Positions 1-11,149 of a DNA stretch of 64,000 nucleotides are shown here, one piece after another; position 1 is the first letter of the stretch; every line of letters starts with the position of its first letter. Below the pieces are notes generated by a model. It did no database searches, was not told the DNA's origin, and was given only the letters and a program-made list of their open reading frames with translations. Source of the DNA: Eupeodes corollae (Eukaryota; Arthropoda; Insecta; Diptera; Syrphidae); contig NC_079147.1 in assembly GCF_945859685.1 (NCBI RefSeq), positions 129,636,238-129,700,237 on the forward strand, written 5' to 3'. Both the position numbers and the translations under genes were made by a program.

Positions 1-225
1 AATATTATTCACGGCATGGGACATTATTATCTAAATTTGCCACCCTATTATCCAGATCTCAACCCCTCAACATGTGGGCAACTGTCAAGGCAAGAGTAGG
101 CTGAAGAAAACAACACTCAAGATACTAGATGTTCAAAAATTAGTGTGTGAAAAAGCCATAAGATATGAGGAAGAACATTTTTCTCATGACCTGATGTGGG
201 ACCAATTTCGGATTCAATTATAATT
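1..225 (+). pseudogene. Tc1/IS630-like transposase C-terminal remnant
   Basis: In frame 1 bases 37-66 read LPPYYPDLNP, the motif that precedes the third catalytic residue (NP-x-E) in Tc1/mariner-type DDE transposases. The expected Ile-Glu after NP is missing and a stop follows at about 94. A second frame from about 118 to 222 continues with residues resembling the family's C-terminus and ends in TAA. The window edge cuts the 5' part. It is a frameshifted relic; the exact clade cannot be told. Confidence 0.55.
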
Positions 226-307
226 AATAAAGGTGATGATTCTTCAACCGAATATGAAACCTAAACTAAGTATTTGTAAAAAAACATTTGTTATTTAAGT
301 TATAAAT

Positions 308-405
308 AAAATCAATAAATAAATTAGGTGGAGTCCGTAGAACCAAGGCCTAGTGACTTATAACTCCCAACCATTCCTGTGTGCGAGTAATTTCAGGGAT
401 GCATG
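308..405 (-). repeat. SINE 3' fragment (tRNA-derived family)
   Basis: Read on the minus strand this ends in the family's 3' signature: the 'cctgacaacagtactcgcac' type block, a 'cactaggcc' block, then 'ccac' and an ATTT-rich tail (here aataaataaatt on +). It matches the better preserved copies at 33110-33377 and 59428-59665. The tRNA-like head is missing, so it is 5'-truncated. Confidence 0.7.
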
Positions 406-789
406 TTATTTAAGTTATATGATTTTTATTTATAAGTTCTCTGAAATTGGTCAAATAAAAAAAATTAAACTCATACATTCCATCTCTTTTAAGCTTAAAA
501 GAAAAACAAAGTAAAGATAGGCACTGCACGATTTAAGGACAAATCTCTACGCATTAAATATTTTCCGCACCATTTTTGTTTTTTTCAATCTTCTCTCTGC
601 TCAACCGACTGTTCACCAACTAAATTGGTTTAAGCCCGAGTATGTTTTATTATTATTATAATTATTATATATACTCTGGTTTAAGCTAGCTATAAGAGGT
701 TTTACCCTTTTTGAAGAAGTCCTTCGTAAATATCACCTCTCAAAAACCATTTTTTTACATTGTTGATTTGTAATATCTTCGAATAGATG

Positions 790-953
790 TAAATTTACTT
801 TCTCAAATTTGCAGTTTGGATTCGGCTTAAAACGGTAGGACCCTTCCATCCTTGACAACAGTACTCGGACTCAGGAATGGTTGAGATTTGTCAGTCACTA
901 GGCCCTAGTTCTCAAATGGGCTGTTGCACCACCCAATTTATTTTATTTAAGAT
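790..953 (+). repeat. SINE, 3' two-thirds
   Basis: This carries the family's middle block (tttctcaaatttgcagtttg, ttcggctta), the block around ccttgacaacagtactcgg, and the end (ctaggccctagttctcaaa, ccacccaatttattttattt). The tRNA-related head is lost. It lies in inverted orientation to the fragment at 308-405, with the two tails pointing away from each other. Confidence 0.75.
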
Positions 954-1224
954 GTAAATTTATACAAAGAAATTTGACTGGTTTTCACGCATACATAGAA
1001 TTAATTCCTGAGTTTTTAGGGGAAATGCCACAATTTTGAGGGGAAATGTCTCGTAGATTTTAATAACTTTATGAATCAGCTGTTCAATTAAGTTTATAGG
1101 CGAACCAATATGGCTACTCAGGATTCATATCTTTATTAGGGTGTTTTTGGTCTCACGACTAATACAAGAGCTTTGAAAACAAGAGGGGTTTGACCGAGAA
1201 AATGTAAAATAAGGTTAATTTGTG

Positions 1225-1835
1225 GTACACAAAATGGGGCGACTTTCCATTACCGCAGCACGAATTTCCTTCTGATTTTTTTTTTACAGTTAGATAGGGG
1301 TCTCAATAGAACATGTTTTAAATATTAGGGCGAGGAAACGACTTTAAGTCATAAAAAAAAATATTTTCTTTTTCGGACTTAACCCTACTTTTTTGTATTG
1401 CATTTTTTGAGCCTAAAACAAGTTTTTTTTAATTGATAACACGGCGCTACTAATAGCTAGGTATGTAAGGGGGGGCATGCTGCCCCTCCGCAACCCCCCT
1501 GCTTGGGGTCACTATAGGATTTGGGGTGGGTGCGAGTTTGGGTACATGCAAAGTACTTTTCCATTTGAGCACTAAAATATAAGAAATTACCAAGAAAAAA
1601 AAAACAAGTATGGCAACACTGAACAAAAAACAGGGAAGAAATGTCAAAATCAACCATTTTTGAGTGTTTTGTATGGAAAAAAGTGAACTTTAAAAATTAA
1701 TTAAAAATAGAAATAAATGTTTCCTCGCTCTAAAATTGCTATAGTTATTATTTATTTGCACATATCTATCGAATAAAAAAAAACCGCGAGTCGAAATTCG
1801 TGCTGCGGTAATGGAAAGTTGAGCCCACAAAATAT
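1225..1835. mobile_element. fold-back / MITE-like element with long inverted arms
   Basis: Bases 1241-1268 and 1793-1820 are inverted copies matching at 27 of 28 positions. A second pair further in (1325-1339 and 1719-1733) matches 14 of 15, with nearly equal spacing on both sides (84 and 87 bases). The arms are thus roughly 110 bp and enclose about 370 bp with a GC-rich centre near 1468-1530. No coding potential is convincing. Exact ends and target duplication are not resolved. Confidence 0.6.
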
Positions 1836-3360
1836 AAAAAAAAACTCAATGCTTCAATTTTAACAATCTTTTCTTCATATTATTTATAAAACACCTTTTT
1901 AGACGAACAACTAAGCGGAAGTGTCCTTGGTTCTATTATTTAACCTTTATCTGACCTTTCATTGAATTGGTGTAGGTAACAGCTAAAAAGGTATTGTTTC
2001 AGAAGTTGGTGACTTCACTATTAAACATTCTGAATTGACATCTACATTTTGAAAGCATCCAACGCCAAGAGAAAAGTAGGAATGCAACTAAAAAACAATT
2101 ATTAACTGAAATTGTTCAATCGAATTGAGTTGAATCAGCTTATACAGACGGAGAACTCGGCGATAGTCAATTTGACTGTCAAAAATATGATAGTCAATTA
2201 TCACCTTAGACGAATCCGAGATTAAAAAACAAAAGGGGTATAAATATGTGTGGTACAGAGATAATGAAATTTAAATGCGAACACATTTTTTTCTTTTCAT
2301 ATTTGTTTTTTAAATCGTGACTTATTGAATTGAAATGCGTATAACTTTCGAACCAAAGCTATATGTATATACTTTTATAAAAAACTGAAAAATCAAGCAA
2401 AGTTTTGAAAACAATAACCAGTTTTGTGTATTATGATTTTTTTTTAATAAAACTATTTGAAAGTTCGATGTAAAAAATTAAGTTTGAAAAAAATATGATT
2501 TTAACTATTAATATTTTTCAAAATAGTGCTGAAAATTTAAATTTTAAAATACACAAAAATTGAATGTTTATTCAGACTTGTAATATATAAACATATAGTC
2601 AAAATAGAAATCATTTGTGGACAGGGTGATTGAAAAACCTACTAAAAGTAGGTGTTTTTGAAAATTTCATTAAATCAAACGTTACTCGAAAACCGTTGGG
2701 ATGCGGTATAGACTAGACATGTTACCAAATTCTGGTAGGTCATGACTTGACCATTCATCATTGTACAGTTTGGACTACTACTTATGTGACACCCTGTATA
2801 TGTAACAGTCCAGTTTATTTAGAAGAATTTTAAACTTTCTTGCAAGTGAGAAACCAAATAATTTGTTCATTGTGGTTGATTTAAATATATAGTTTAGAAA
2901 GCAGTGATTTCATTGTAACTTATCTTCATTTGTTAGCTTCTTATGGACTTCTATCATCTATTAAGAGATAACAAGGCCGATATATGGAACTTGCTTTCAT
3001 CATATTTAAGGCTGATTTGCTCCTATAATCATTACTGTGAAAAGTGTGTTTTTGATCTCAAAATAACAGATCGTTACTCAGATTCTAGTCCCCGGATAGT
3101 AGACTTGAAGCTAATTTGTCTTTTTAGTTTCGGGAAGAAGTTTTTGTCGAAAGTAAAGTTTAAAATCGTATGCCTTATTTATTGATATCCTTTGTTGATA
3201 CATTTCTGATGTTTCTTTCGATTTCGTTCCGAAAAAGTGTAATAGGCGTTTAAAGCCGTGTATTACGTAAAGTTTGCTTAAAAATTGAAGCATAAAAACA
3301 AATCAAGAAAAAGTGCTTAAAACGCAACAGGAATCAGAGTTTAAAACAAAAAATTAAAAA
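1836..3360. other. AT-rich intergenic stretch, nothing firm
   Basis: No similarity to a coding family was seen. Bases near 2622 (acagggtg) and 2790 (caccctgt) are 8-bp inverted words enclosing about 175 bp, which could mark a small MITE, but the match is too short to rely on. An 80-codon open frame at 2943-3185 has no recognisable motif. Confidence 0.4.
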
Positions 3361-3363
3361 TGT

Positions 3364-3960
3364 GTGTTTAATGTAAGAGGAAAATTCTTATTTGCGGTGA
3401 TAACTACTTCGATCTCGCTGAAGGAAATATTAAAAATGAATGGCAAACAGTCGATAGTATACTCAATAAATCTCAGTGGAAAAAACAACCATTTGTTGTC
3501 AATGTTCATGGCCGTGTGGTTTCAGATAAAATTGGAATTACTAATGCATTCAATGAATATTTTTCAACGATTTCTCTTAACCTATTTCCACGCAAGTTCT
3601 AGTCACCCATCTTGGCACTTTATAGTCTATTCAGTAATGAACCTTTTCAAAGCCAGAGTTTTGTGTTTGAGTCTATAGCTTTTGAGATTTAATAGTTAAT
3701 TGGCACTTTAAAAACTTCAAACTCTTCTGGTTACGATGGTATTTCAAATGTTTGTTTGAAAAATGTAGCATGTTTCATAATTGATGTTTTGGCACATAAT
3801 ATATTTAACAAAAGAATATTCCGGTAGTATTTCCGGATGCTCTTAAGTTTGCCAATATCTTGCCACTTTTCGAAAAACACGCAATTAATGATCTGCGTAG
3901 CTATAGGCCCATATCACACGATAAGTGAGATTTTTGAAAAAGCTGGATGAATAGAATTGT
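3364..3960 (+). pseudogene. LINE reverse transcriptase remnant (Jockey/CR1-like)
   Basis: Several frames together show the usual order of a non-LTR polymerase. A pre-RT segment around 3425-3600 includes ITNAFNEYFSTIS. The 'SSGYDGIS' block lies near 3724-3750. A segment near 3827-3925 reads VFPDALKFANILPLF and then LRSYRPIS. In intact elements these belong to fingers motifs 0 to 2 of the RT. Frames shift between the blocks, stops follow SYRPIS, and the palm with the catalytic Asp pair is missing. It is an old fragment, not functional. Confidence 0.7.
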
Positions 3961-4002
3961 GAGATAAGAAAATTATGAGTGATGTGCAGTTTGCAATATC
4001 GA

Positions 4003-4115
4003 ATATCGCCTCAAGTAGACTTCAACTACTAGTGAAGAAAAATATATCGCCTCAAGTAGCCGTAAACTACTAGTAAAACATATCTCTTTAAGTAGCCGTA
4101 AACTACTAGTAAAAA
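4003..4115 (+). repeat. short tandem repeats at the 5' end of a LINE
   Basis: Three head-to-tail units of about 40, 37 and 35 bp begin near 4003, 4043 and 4080. Each contains 'aagtagccgtaaactactag' or a close variant, with an internal near-palindrome (agtag...ctact). The position just upstream of a LINE ORF1 suggests a tandem 5'UTR or promoter repeat, as some LINEs carry. This role is inferred. Confidence 0.6.
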
Positions 4116-4361
4116 GTTAACCCTGTAGCTAAGCGGTCAAATTAATCCCGAAATAAAAAGTGCAAAATGCAAATAAAAGAAACAAAATAAAAACAGTGCT
4201 ATTTTAAGAGTGTGGAGAAACTAAAGGGCCCCTAAGTAGCCGTCGTTAGCTGATAACTCAACAACGGAAGAAAAGGAAGCTAAAAACCAAGCCGCTCCAC
4301 CAAATTCACATTTTTTCATAATCGGGAAATTGCCGATTTTATAAATTGGGAACAAAGGCAA

Positions 4362-5790
4362 ATGATGAAGGAGAAAAGAGCAGAGGTATCGAAAGATACC
4401 TCTGCCAACACATCGGGCGATGTACCGCAAACAACCGCAACAACATCAGGTCAGGCATCTGACCATTCAACGTCAGAGACCTACAAAAGAAAACTGACAA
4501 AACAAAGCCCAAATAAGGTCAAGAGAACCAATTCGGCTAAACGGCAGGCCAACAAAAAAAAAGAGAAGTGGGAAGGAATCACCACGGAGAGTGAATTCTC
4601 AGACTACGCCGAGCCTTGCAGACAAGCAAGGCTTTGGAGGTAGCGGCGGACTTCCAAGATTAAAGAGAACCGGTGCAGGCCCTGCAAGACATACAGGCAG
4701 CCATCAGAAAGTTAGAGCAATTCTCAGTAAGCTCAAAGAGGAAATTGAGCAACTTCTGAGTCAGCTAAAGCTGAAACAAGAGGCGCGCTGAAAGCAAGAG
4801 GCAGCCCAAAAACAAACAGCAGCAAGTACAACAGGAGCAAAAACAACAGCAACAACAACCACAGCAGCAAAAACAGCCACAACCCAAGCCCACTCCCAAA
4901 AACACAGGAGTGGAGCAAAATAAAAAGAGGCCATCAGCAGTGACAGGCCCAATGTCCGAGGGCCAATCGACTTCGGCTAAGGCCAAACAACAGCGACAAC
5001 CAAAGCAGCAGAATCAGCAGCATCAACATCAACAGCTGCAACCTCAACAACAGAAATAGAAGCAGCAACAGCAGCAGAAAAAGCAGCAGCAACACCAGAA
5101 ACAACCACAGGCCAAGAAAGAAAAAATACCACCAATAAGGACCCATAGGGTTGACTTGGACGACATAAAACAGGTATGTAAGTCGGCCACTAAGGGCAAC
5201 TTTCTAATTAAACACTTAAACGAAAAAGAAAAGAATTATTCGGTCCAGTGTTTTTCAGGGGCCGAATACAAGTTAGTAAAAGGTTTGCTAAAAGAGGCCA
5301 AAAATGAGTTCTTCAGCTGCACGCCCAAATGTGAGAAATTTAAAACAATCCTTCTGAAGGGCATAATTTCCTGCACGGAACCGGAGGCGCTCTAACCTGA
5401 GCTCCGGCAAAAAGCCACGGACGATCTCGATTTTATCGGGGTCAAGCCTTTCACCACGGTGAAGTCTTGCCAAGGGGGTTTTAGGCTGCCAATGTTCCTC
5501 GTAACATTATCGCCACAAAGAAGTTTTGATAGTGAGAAGAGAATCGAATCTCTCGACCATCAAGCTGTACACTGAGACACACTAAAAACATTTTACATGT
5601 ACATAAAGAAGGAGAATGCAAGCTGGGGAATGAGCGGGTTGAGGATTTGACTCTGCTCAAGTGTGTCCTTTGTGGAAACCAAGGGCACCCGGCTAACTAT
5701 AGGAGTTGCCATAAGGTTCAACAAATAAAACAAAAACAGGCCAATCAAAGCGCCGAAAGAAGTCGAACAGTTCGACAGGCTCCAACACAA
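4362..5790 (+). pseudogene. LINE ORF1, gag-like nucleic-acid-binding protein (broken)
   Basis: The reading begins with ATG at 4362, with a Ser/Thr/Lys-rich N-terminus. A long CAG/CAA-rich stretch (about 4795-5130) encodes glutamine runs with internal stops. Next comes a segment at 5156-5395 resembling the region before the zinc knuckles of Jockey ORF1 proteins (PRE_C2HC-like). The C-terminus keeps one knuckle at about 5662-5710, CVLCGNQGHPANYRSC, of the C-x2-C-x4-H-x-C type. Upstream knuckles are lost and the frame changes several times. In intact elements such a protein coats the RNA in a ribonucleoprotein particle. The clade is from the ORF1 layout and is fairly secure. Confidence 0.65.
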
Positions 5791-5795
5791 AAATT

Positions 5796-6025
5796 CATGG
5801 ATCCCAATATGTTCCAATTGTTAAAAGACTACAGTCCCGATGTGTTTATGGCTAGAGAAACTAAGCTAAACTACAAACACAAATTGACTCATAAAATTTC
5901 AATATAAGTACATGTAAGAAGGTACCAGCCCGACTGTACCCGACTGTGGGGCGGTGTTGCTCTCTTCATACGAAAAGGCATTAATTATAAAGTCATATAC
6001 AACAAAGTCATATAGAACAAAGACA
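5796..6025 (+). pseudogene. LINE ORF2 endonuclease N-terminus
   Basis: Downstream of the zinc knuckle the text resembles the start of an apurinic-type endonuclease: LLKDYSPDVFMARETKLNY, where the usual family word is S/R-ETKL with the catalytic Glu. After a frame change comes a segment akin to 'GGGVALFIRKGINY' near 5950-5993. The remaining EN and the whole RT are absent, cut at 6025 by the next element. The minus-strand copy ending at 21012 starts at the homologous point, which supports the assignment. Confidence 0.6.
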
Positions 6026-7000
6026 GCGTCTATTTGGGTGTGGATTTGTTGTTGGAACTACGCTCAGACAAAAAGTCTTAAGTTTCAACAGTATGAGTGA
6101 GCGCATCATGACAATCCGCATCAAGGCTAAATTCGCCAACATAAGCCTAATATGCGCGCATGCCCCAACAGAGGAGAAAGATGAAGACACCAAACACATA
6201 TTCTTCGAGCTCTTGGACAAGATATATGAGCAGTGCCCTGGCTATGACATTAAAATTGTCTTAGGAGGTTTTAATGCCAAGCTAGGAAGAGAAGAGGTCT
6301 TTGGTGGCATAATCGGGAGATACAGCCTGCACGACACCACCTCCGACAACGGATTCAGGCTGGTCGATTTCGCTGCGGGGCGAGACATTCTGGTAGCTAG
6401 TACGAAGTTCACGCATCTTAATATCCACAAGGGGACATGGAAATCTCCTGATCAAACAACCAACATTGCGATCGACGCACGACACTTCTCCAGTATCCAA
6501 GATATCCGAACATTCCGAGAGGCCAACATTGACTCGGACCACTACCTCGTTGTAGCCAAGGTACGGCTACGGATATCCCGATCCAAGCCAAAACAAGGAA
6601 ATACTGTGAGAAGATTCGACGCTAGACGGCTACAATCGCAAGAGACTGCCATGTCCTTTTCCGATCGAGTCTCTAATAACCTCTTAAGGAGTCCTATGCT
6701 TAATGCATTAAGCATTGAAAACCAGTGGCAACATTGCCTTGCAGCCATCAGAGATGCCGCCTCTGAAGTGCTAGGTTTCACACGGCCACCACAGCGAAAG
6801 CCCTGGTTTGACGACGAATGCTGGCAAGCGCACGCAGCGAAACAAGAGGCATACAAAACGGCGCTGCACAAAAGGACTAGAGCTGCTCGCGAGCTCAACG
6901 AGCAGAAGAGGAGAGAGAACCAACGGCTTCTTAGACGGAAAAAAAGAGAGCATGAGAAGAAGAAAAGGTAAAAAAACCTCCCAAGGATACCAGCCACGAA
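6026..7000 (+). pseudogene. LINE endonuclease domain (APE type), copy 1
   Basis: From about 6093 a 292-codon frame reads through most of the EN domain: MTIRIKAKFANISLICAHAP, then a GGFNAKLGREE block where the family has GDFNAK (the Asp is Gly here), and a DSDHYLVVAKV block near 6529-6560 with the catalytic Asp-His. The N-terminal third with the catalytic Glu is absent. The sequence between EN and RT is rich in Lys/Arg/Glu, as is usual in LINE linkers. It nicks target DNA in active relatives; this copy cannot. Confidence 0.75.
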
Positions 7001-7179
7001 CCGAAGCATGTTAAGACGATCAGGGGAACATCGTAGTAGAACCGCAGTCGATGCTGAGAATATGGAAAGATCACTTCTCCAAATTATATAACGGCAATGA
7101 TGAACCGAATTCTGCTGTAAGGGAGATAGAACCACTCAACCTCGGCGACGAAAATCAACAATTGCGCCTACCCAACCTT

Positions 7180-8704
7180 GACGAAGTGAAGATAGCTATA
7201 TCTTAACTTAAGTAAAACAAAGCTGCTGGAGCTGACGGCATCGCTGTCGAACTATTTAAAGCAGCAGGCGATGACTTGGTAGGGAGCATGCACCAACTCA
7301 TCTGCAAAATATGGTCGGAAGAAAGCATTCCCGATGAGTGGAATCTCAGCATAGTGTGCCCGATACATAAGAAAGGAGACCCTCTAAACTGCGCCAACTA
7401 CAGAGGCATCAGTCTCCTAAACATTGCGTATAAGATCCTCTCTACCGTATTATGTGAACGTCTGAAGCCATTCGTCAACAACCTGATTGGTCCTTATCAG
7501 TGTGGATTCAGACCAGGAAAGTGCACTATCGACCAAATATTGACACTACGGCCGATCTTGGAAAAAACCCAGGAGCTTCAAATCGATACCCATCATCTCT
7601 TTATCGGTTTTAAGGCCGCGTATGACAGCATCTATAGGGAAGAGCTCTACAAAGCAATGTCTAGTTTTGGCATCCCTGTCAAACTTATCCGTTTGTGCAG
7701 GATGACGATGGAGAATGCACGCTGCTCTATCAAGGTCGGAAAAGATCTTATCGATTCATTTCATGTCAATAAAGGTTTTAGACAAGGCGATGCATTGTCA
7801 TGCGACTTCTTCAACATCGTTCTTTAAAGAATTGTGCAAACTCAACCGTCAACACTAGAGGCACAATCTTGCAAAGGTCCATTTAATTACTGGGATACGC
7901 AGATGATATTGACATAAATGGAAGATCAAAGCGTGATGTCAGTGGAACGTTTCTGAGCATTGCGACGGAAACGAAGAAGATGGGTTTAGTGGTCAATGAG
8001 GACAAGACCAAGTATATGCTGTCATTAAAAAAGGACACTGAACGACGACGTCTAGCACAAAACGTCACCATGGACTTTGAGGTATAACTTTGAGGTAGTT
8101 AAGGACTTAGTCTACCTAGGTACCGCTATTAATGCAGACAACGACACCAGCGCTGAAATCAAACGAAGAATAACTCTTGCAAATTGCTGCTTTTTTGGAC
8201 TTAGAAGGCAATTGAGAAGTAAAGTCCTCTCTCGAGCATGTAAAATCACCATCTATAAGACACTCATCATCGGTTGTCATTTATGGCGCTGAGGCCTGGA
8301 CCCTGTCAAAGAAAGATGAGAGCGTCTTAGGATGCTTCGAGAGAAAAATTCTTCGGGTGATTTTTAGTCTCGTACGCATAGATGGAGAATGGAGGAGAAG
8401 ATATAACGACGAGCTGTACGGGCTGTACAGCGACACTGACCTAGTTAGCAGAATTAAATTCCAACGGCTTAGATAGCTAGGTCATGTAGAGGGGATGGAC
8501 ATCAACGCTCCAGCCCGGAAGGTCTTCGAATCCAATCCCGAGGGACGGCGCAGTAGAGGAAGACCGCGACTCAGGTGGCGCACGCAGGTGGGAGAGGACC
8601 TCAACCAACTTGGCGTGCGAAACTGGAGACAGCTAGCTAGGGACCGAGCTGGCTGGAGACGCTTGTTGGTTGAGGCCCAGGTCCGGGTTGTAGCCCCACC
8701 TTAA
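7180..8704 (+). pseudogene. LINE reverse transcriptase and C-terminal domain, copy 1
   Basis: A 183-codon frame (7276-7827) covers RT fingers and palm: LSIVCPIHKKGDPLNCANYR, RGISLLN, GPYQCGFRPGK, and FKAAYDSIYREELY where families normally have DFKAAYD (the Asp is Gly). RQGDALSCDFFNIVL ends the frame at TAA. The GYADDID catalytic block is visible at about 7892-7910 in another frame. The following thumb and C-terminus (8077-8292 and 8495-8704) match copy 3, ending with an Arg/Trp-rich segment and VAPP. At least four frame breaks are present. Confidence 0.8.
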
Positions 8705-8717
8705 GTAAGTAAGTAAG

Positions 8718-9786
8718 GGTGTTAAAAAAATACCGTATGGTAATCGACAATAGAAAATTAAATACGGTAACGATACATGAAGTTCTCTATAACCTAGGAA
8801 AAATACATTTTTCACCACTTTTGACTTAAAAAGCGGATTCCATCAGATATTATTAAAAGAATTAGAGCTCTTGATGACGTTCTCCGTCCACATATTGGTT
8901 ATCAATGTTATGTTTATATCGATGATATTATTATTTTCGGAAAAACTGAGGAAGAACATTTCCAAAACCTTGAAATCATTTTAAGATCACTCGAAAAAGC
9001 AAGCCTAAAGGTCCAAATAGATAAGTGTGAATTCTTACAAACAGAGGTCGACGTCTTGGGATTTATCATCTCAAAAGAAGGCAAAAAGACCAATCCGAAA
9101 AAGGTTAAAGCAATACTGGACCTTCCGCCACCAAGAACTTTAAAGGACTTGAGGTCCTTTTTTGATACGTCGGGGTATTATCGGAGGTTTAAATGCGATT
9201 ATGCAAAAATAGCCAAACCCCTAACATCCCTTCTAGAGGAGAAAACGGACGTTTGTCAAAGCACATATCTAAAAATCAATTAATTGACTTCAACGATAAA
9301 GCAAAAGATGTATGGAACAAAATCAAAAATGCCCTAGTATCAAAAGAAGTATTACTATCCAGACTTTACAAAACTTTCAAGCTTGCAACGGACGCCTCCA
9401 ATTTCGCCATGGGAGCGGTACATTCCCAAGACAACGAACCGATCACATTCTTATTACGAAGCCTTAACAAAACCGAAGAATCATACGCGACCAACGAGAA
9501 AGAGATGCTCGCGATTTTTTGGGCACTCACTTCGCTCGGAATGTTCCTTCACGGATCAATGAAGGTCAAAATTACTACAGACCATCAGCCGTTCACGCAC
9601 GCACTCAGTAACAAAAATTCAAATTCCAAAATGAAACGATGGAAAGCGATTTTGAAAGAGTACAATTATGAACTTAATTACAAACCAGGCACTTCCAACA
9701 TAGTTGCAGACTCCTTATCGCGTCCACCGAACAATCACATTTTTTCATTAACCCCTACTGAACAAAGCGACGAAAGTTCATCGTAA
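8718..9786 (+). pseudogene. gypsy-like pol: reverse transcriptase and RNase H
   Basis: RT starts with YRMVIDNRKLN near 8733. A deletion of roughly 35 codons follows the 'FHQI' region, and the frame resumes at RALDDVLRPHIG with the catalytic YIDD block at about 8915-8930. The connection domain reads VDVLGFIISKEGKKTNPKK. RNase H is visible as ATDASNFAMGAV (catalytic Asp near 9390), NEKEMLAI (Glu) and TTDHQPF (Asp), then LNYKPGTSNIVADSLSRPP at the end. Frame changes lie near 9270. The arrangement is that of Ty3/gypsy pol. Confidence 0.85.
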
Positions 9787-11135
9787 AATTTAATACCAAT
9801 AGTCGAAGCCCCCATCAATGTTTTTAAGAGTCAAATATTTCTTAATTTATCTGAATCCTCTAGCTACCAATTTAAAATAGTCTTTAAAGGACACCACCAA
9901 CATATTTTTAACAAACCCGAGTTCAATAAAGAAACCCTTACAGCTATTCTAAAAAAATATCTTAACCCATCAGTAATTAATGGCATTAAAACGGGAGAAA
10001 GAATTGTGGGACTTATTCAGGAAGTTTTCCCACTACATTATAATAACTAAAAAATGAGATTCACACAAAAAGAAGTTAATAATATAGACAATGAGCAAGA
10101 CCAAGAAAACTTGATTATTGAAACCCACAATAGAGCTTCTATTCCTGACAACAATACTCGCACACAGGAATGGATGCGAGTTGTAAGTCACTAGGCCTGG
10201 TTCACTACGGACGGTTGCGCCACCCAATTTAATTTAATTTAATTTAATAGAGCTCACAGGAATCCACAGGAAAACCGACTACAAATCTTAGAAAAATATT
10301 TTTTCACGGTATGGCAGGCAAAATTAAAAGAATCGTAAACATTTGTACAGTTTGTAAACATAATAAATATGAAAGGCATCTAAACGATCCAGAACTAAAT
10401 AAGACACATATACAAAATTTTCATGGACATACAATCCACATTGATATTTTCTTTACGAAGAAAAATCTGGTAATGACTGCGTAAGACAAATTCACAAAAT
10501 ATGTACAGACAAAAATAATTAAAAGTAAGTCTACAGAAGACGTCAGACGTCCACTTAGAGACATAGTATTTTTCTTTGGCGTTCCGAAGTCCATCGTTAT
10601 TGACAATGAACGATCACTAAACTCTGGATCAATATTATTTATATTGAAAGACGAACTAGGCATAAATGTTTATACAACACCTCCATACAGGAGTGAAACT
10701 AATGGGCAAATCGAAAGGTTCCATTCAACCCTATCAGAAATAATGAGATGCATTAAAGATAATGGAACACATAAGGACTTCGAGGACCTTTTAGAAAAAT
10801 CTGTGAATGAGTACAATCATAGTATCCACTCTACAACAGGCAAAAAACCTGTCGACTTACTCTTTGGCCGTAATGTAGAATTTCGACCTGACGATTATGA
10901 CAAGACTCTAGAGAACAATTTACATAAACAACAAGTTGGCCTTAAACAACAGTACAAGACGAGACATAAAATTAAACAGTATCTGGCCGGGCAAATAGTT
11001 TTCGGACGAAAAAATCAGCGACTAGGGACAAAACTTCCTAAAAGATTTAAAGAAGAAATTGTAACAGAAAATAGAAACACAACAATACTTACGGAATCTG
11101 GGAAAATTGTCTACAAGGGACATATTCGCAATTAA
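9787..11135 (+). pseudogene. gypsy-like pol: integrase (SINE-interrupted)
   Basis: The stretch starts with the tether region between RNase H and integrase (about 9790-10110). The zinc-binding HHCC module is split by a SINE: the segment ending in ETHNRA at 10137 resumes as HRNPQENRLQILEKYFF at 10255, and the two Cys of CTVCKHNKY follow. The catalytic core shows HIDIFF (first Asp, about 10438), VIDNERSLN (second Asp, about 10598) and GQIERFHSTL (Glu, about 10703). An in-frame stop lies near 10482. The C-terminal domain runs to TAA at 11135. All three acidic residues survive, yet the frame is broken. Confidence 0.85.
10129..10254 (+). repeat. 5'-truncated SINE with 9-bp target duplication
   Basis: The 3' end of the tRNA-derived SINE family occupies 10138-10245: a block equivalent to attcctgacaacaatactcg, then gtaagtcactaggcctggtt, ccacccaattt and a tail of repeated aattt. 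It is flanked on both sides by aatagagct (10129-10137 and 10246-10254). The first bases of the duplication could overlap the tail. Its head was never copied or was lost. Confidence 0.85.
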
Positions 11136-11149
11136 TAATTTATCCTTTA

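Larger units (their letters stand above)
4003..6025 (+). mobile_element. Jockey-like LINE, 5' half (family J1)
   Basis: The segment comprises tandem 5' repeats, a 5'UTR (about 4116-4361), a gag-like ORF1 with a terminal zinc knuckle, and the first part of an ORF2 endonuclease. It stops near 6025, where sequence of a different LINE family begins. The same family recurs at 19374-21012 on the minus strand (EN and RT parts with a poly(A)-like end), at 46625-46735 (ORF1 zinc knuckle) and at 50790-51400 (RT). All copies are broken. Confidence 0.7.
6026..8717 (+). mobile_element. RTE-like LINE, 5'-truncated copy 1 (family R1)
   Basis: It is collinear with the longer copy at 47051-50482 from within the endonuclease to the 3' end. 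It finishes with (TAAG)4 at 8702-8717, the same tail as at 50469-50484. The 5' part (UTR and first third of EN) is missing, the usual outcome of aborted target-primed reverse transcription. No clear target duplication was found. Gypsy-like sequence starts immediately after the tail. Lack of RNase H and the EN-RT layout suggest an RTE-type element; the clade is tentative. Confidence 0.75.

Noticed and set aside
1450..1657. Two overlapping hydrophobic minus-strand frames
   Set aside because: They lie in the centre of a fold-back repeat, overlap each other in different frames and show no family motif.
2622..2799. acagggtg / caccctgt pair as a MITE
   Set aside because: Only 8 bp of inverted match and no clear duplication; mentioned but not called as an element.
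4733..5146. Leucine/cysteine-rich minus-strand open frames
   Set aside because: They are the antisense of the CAG/CAA-rich glutamine region of the LINE ORF1; composition explains them.
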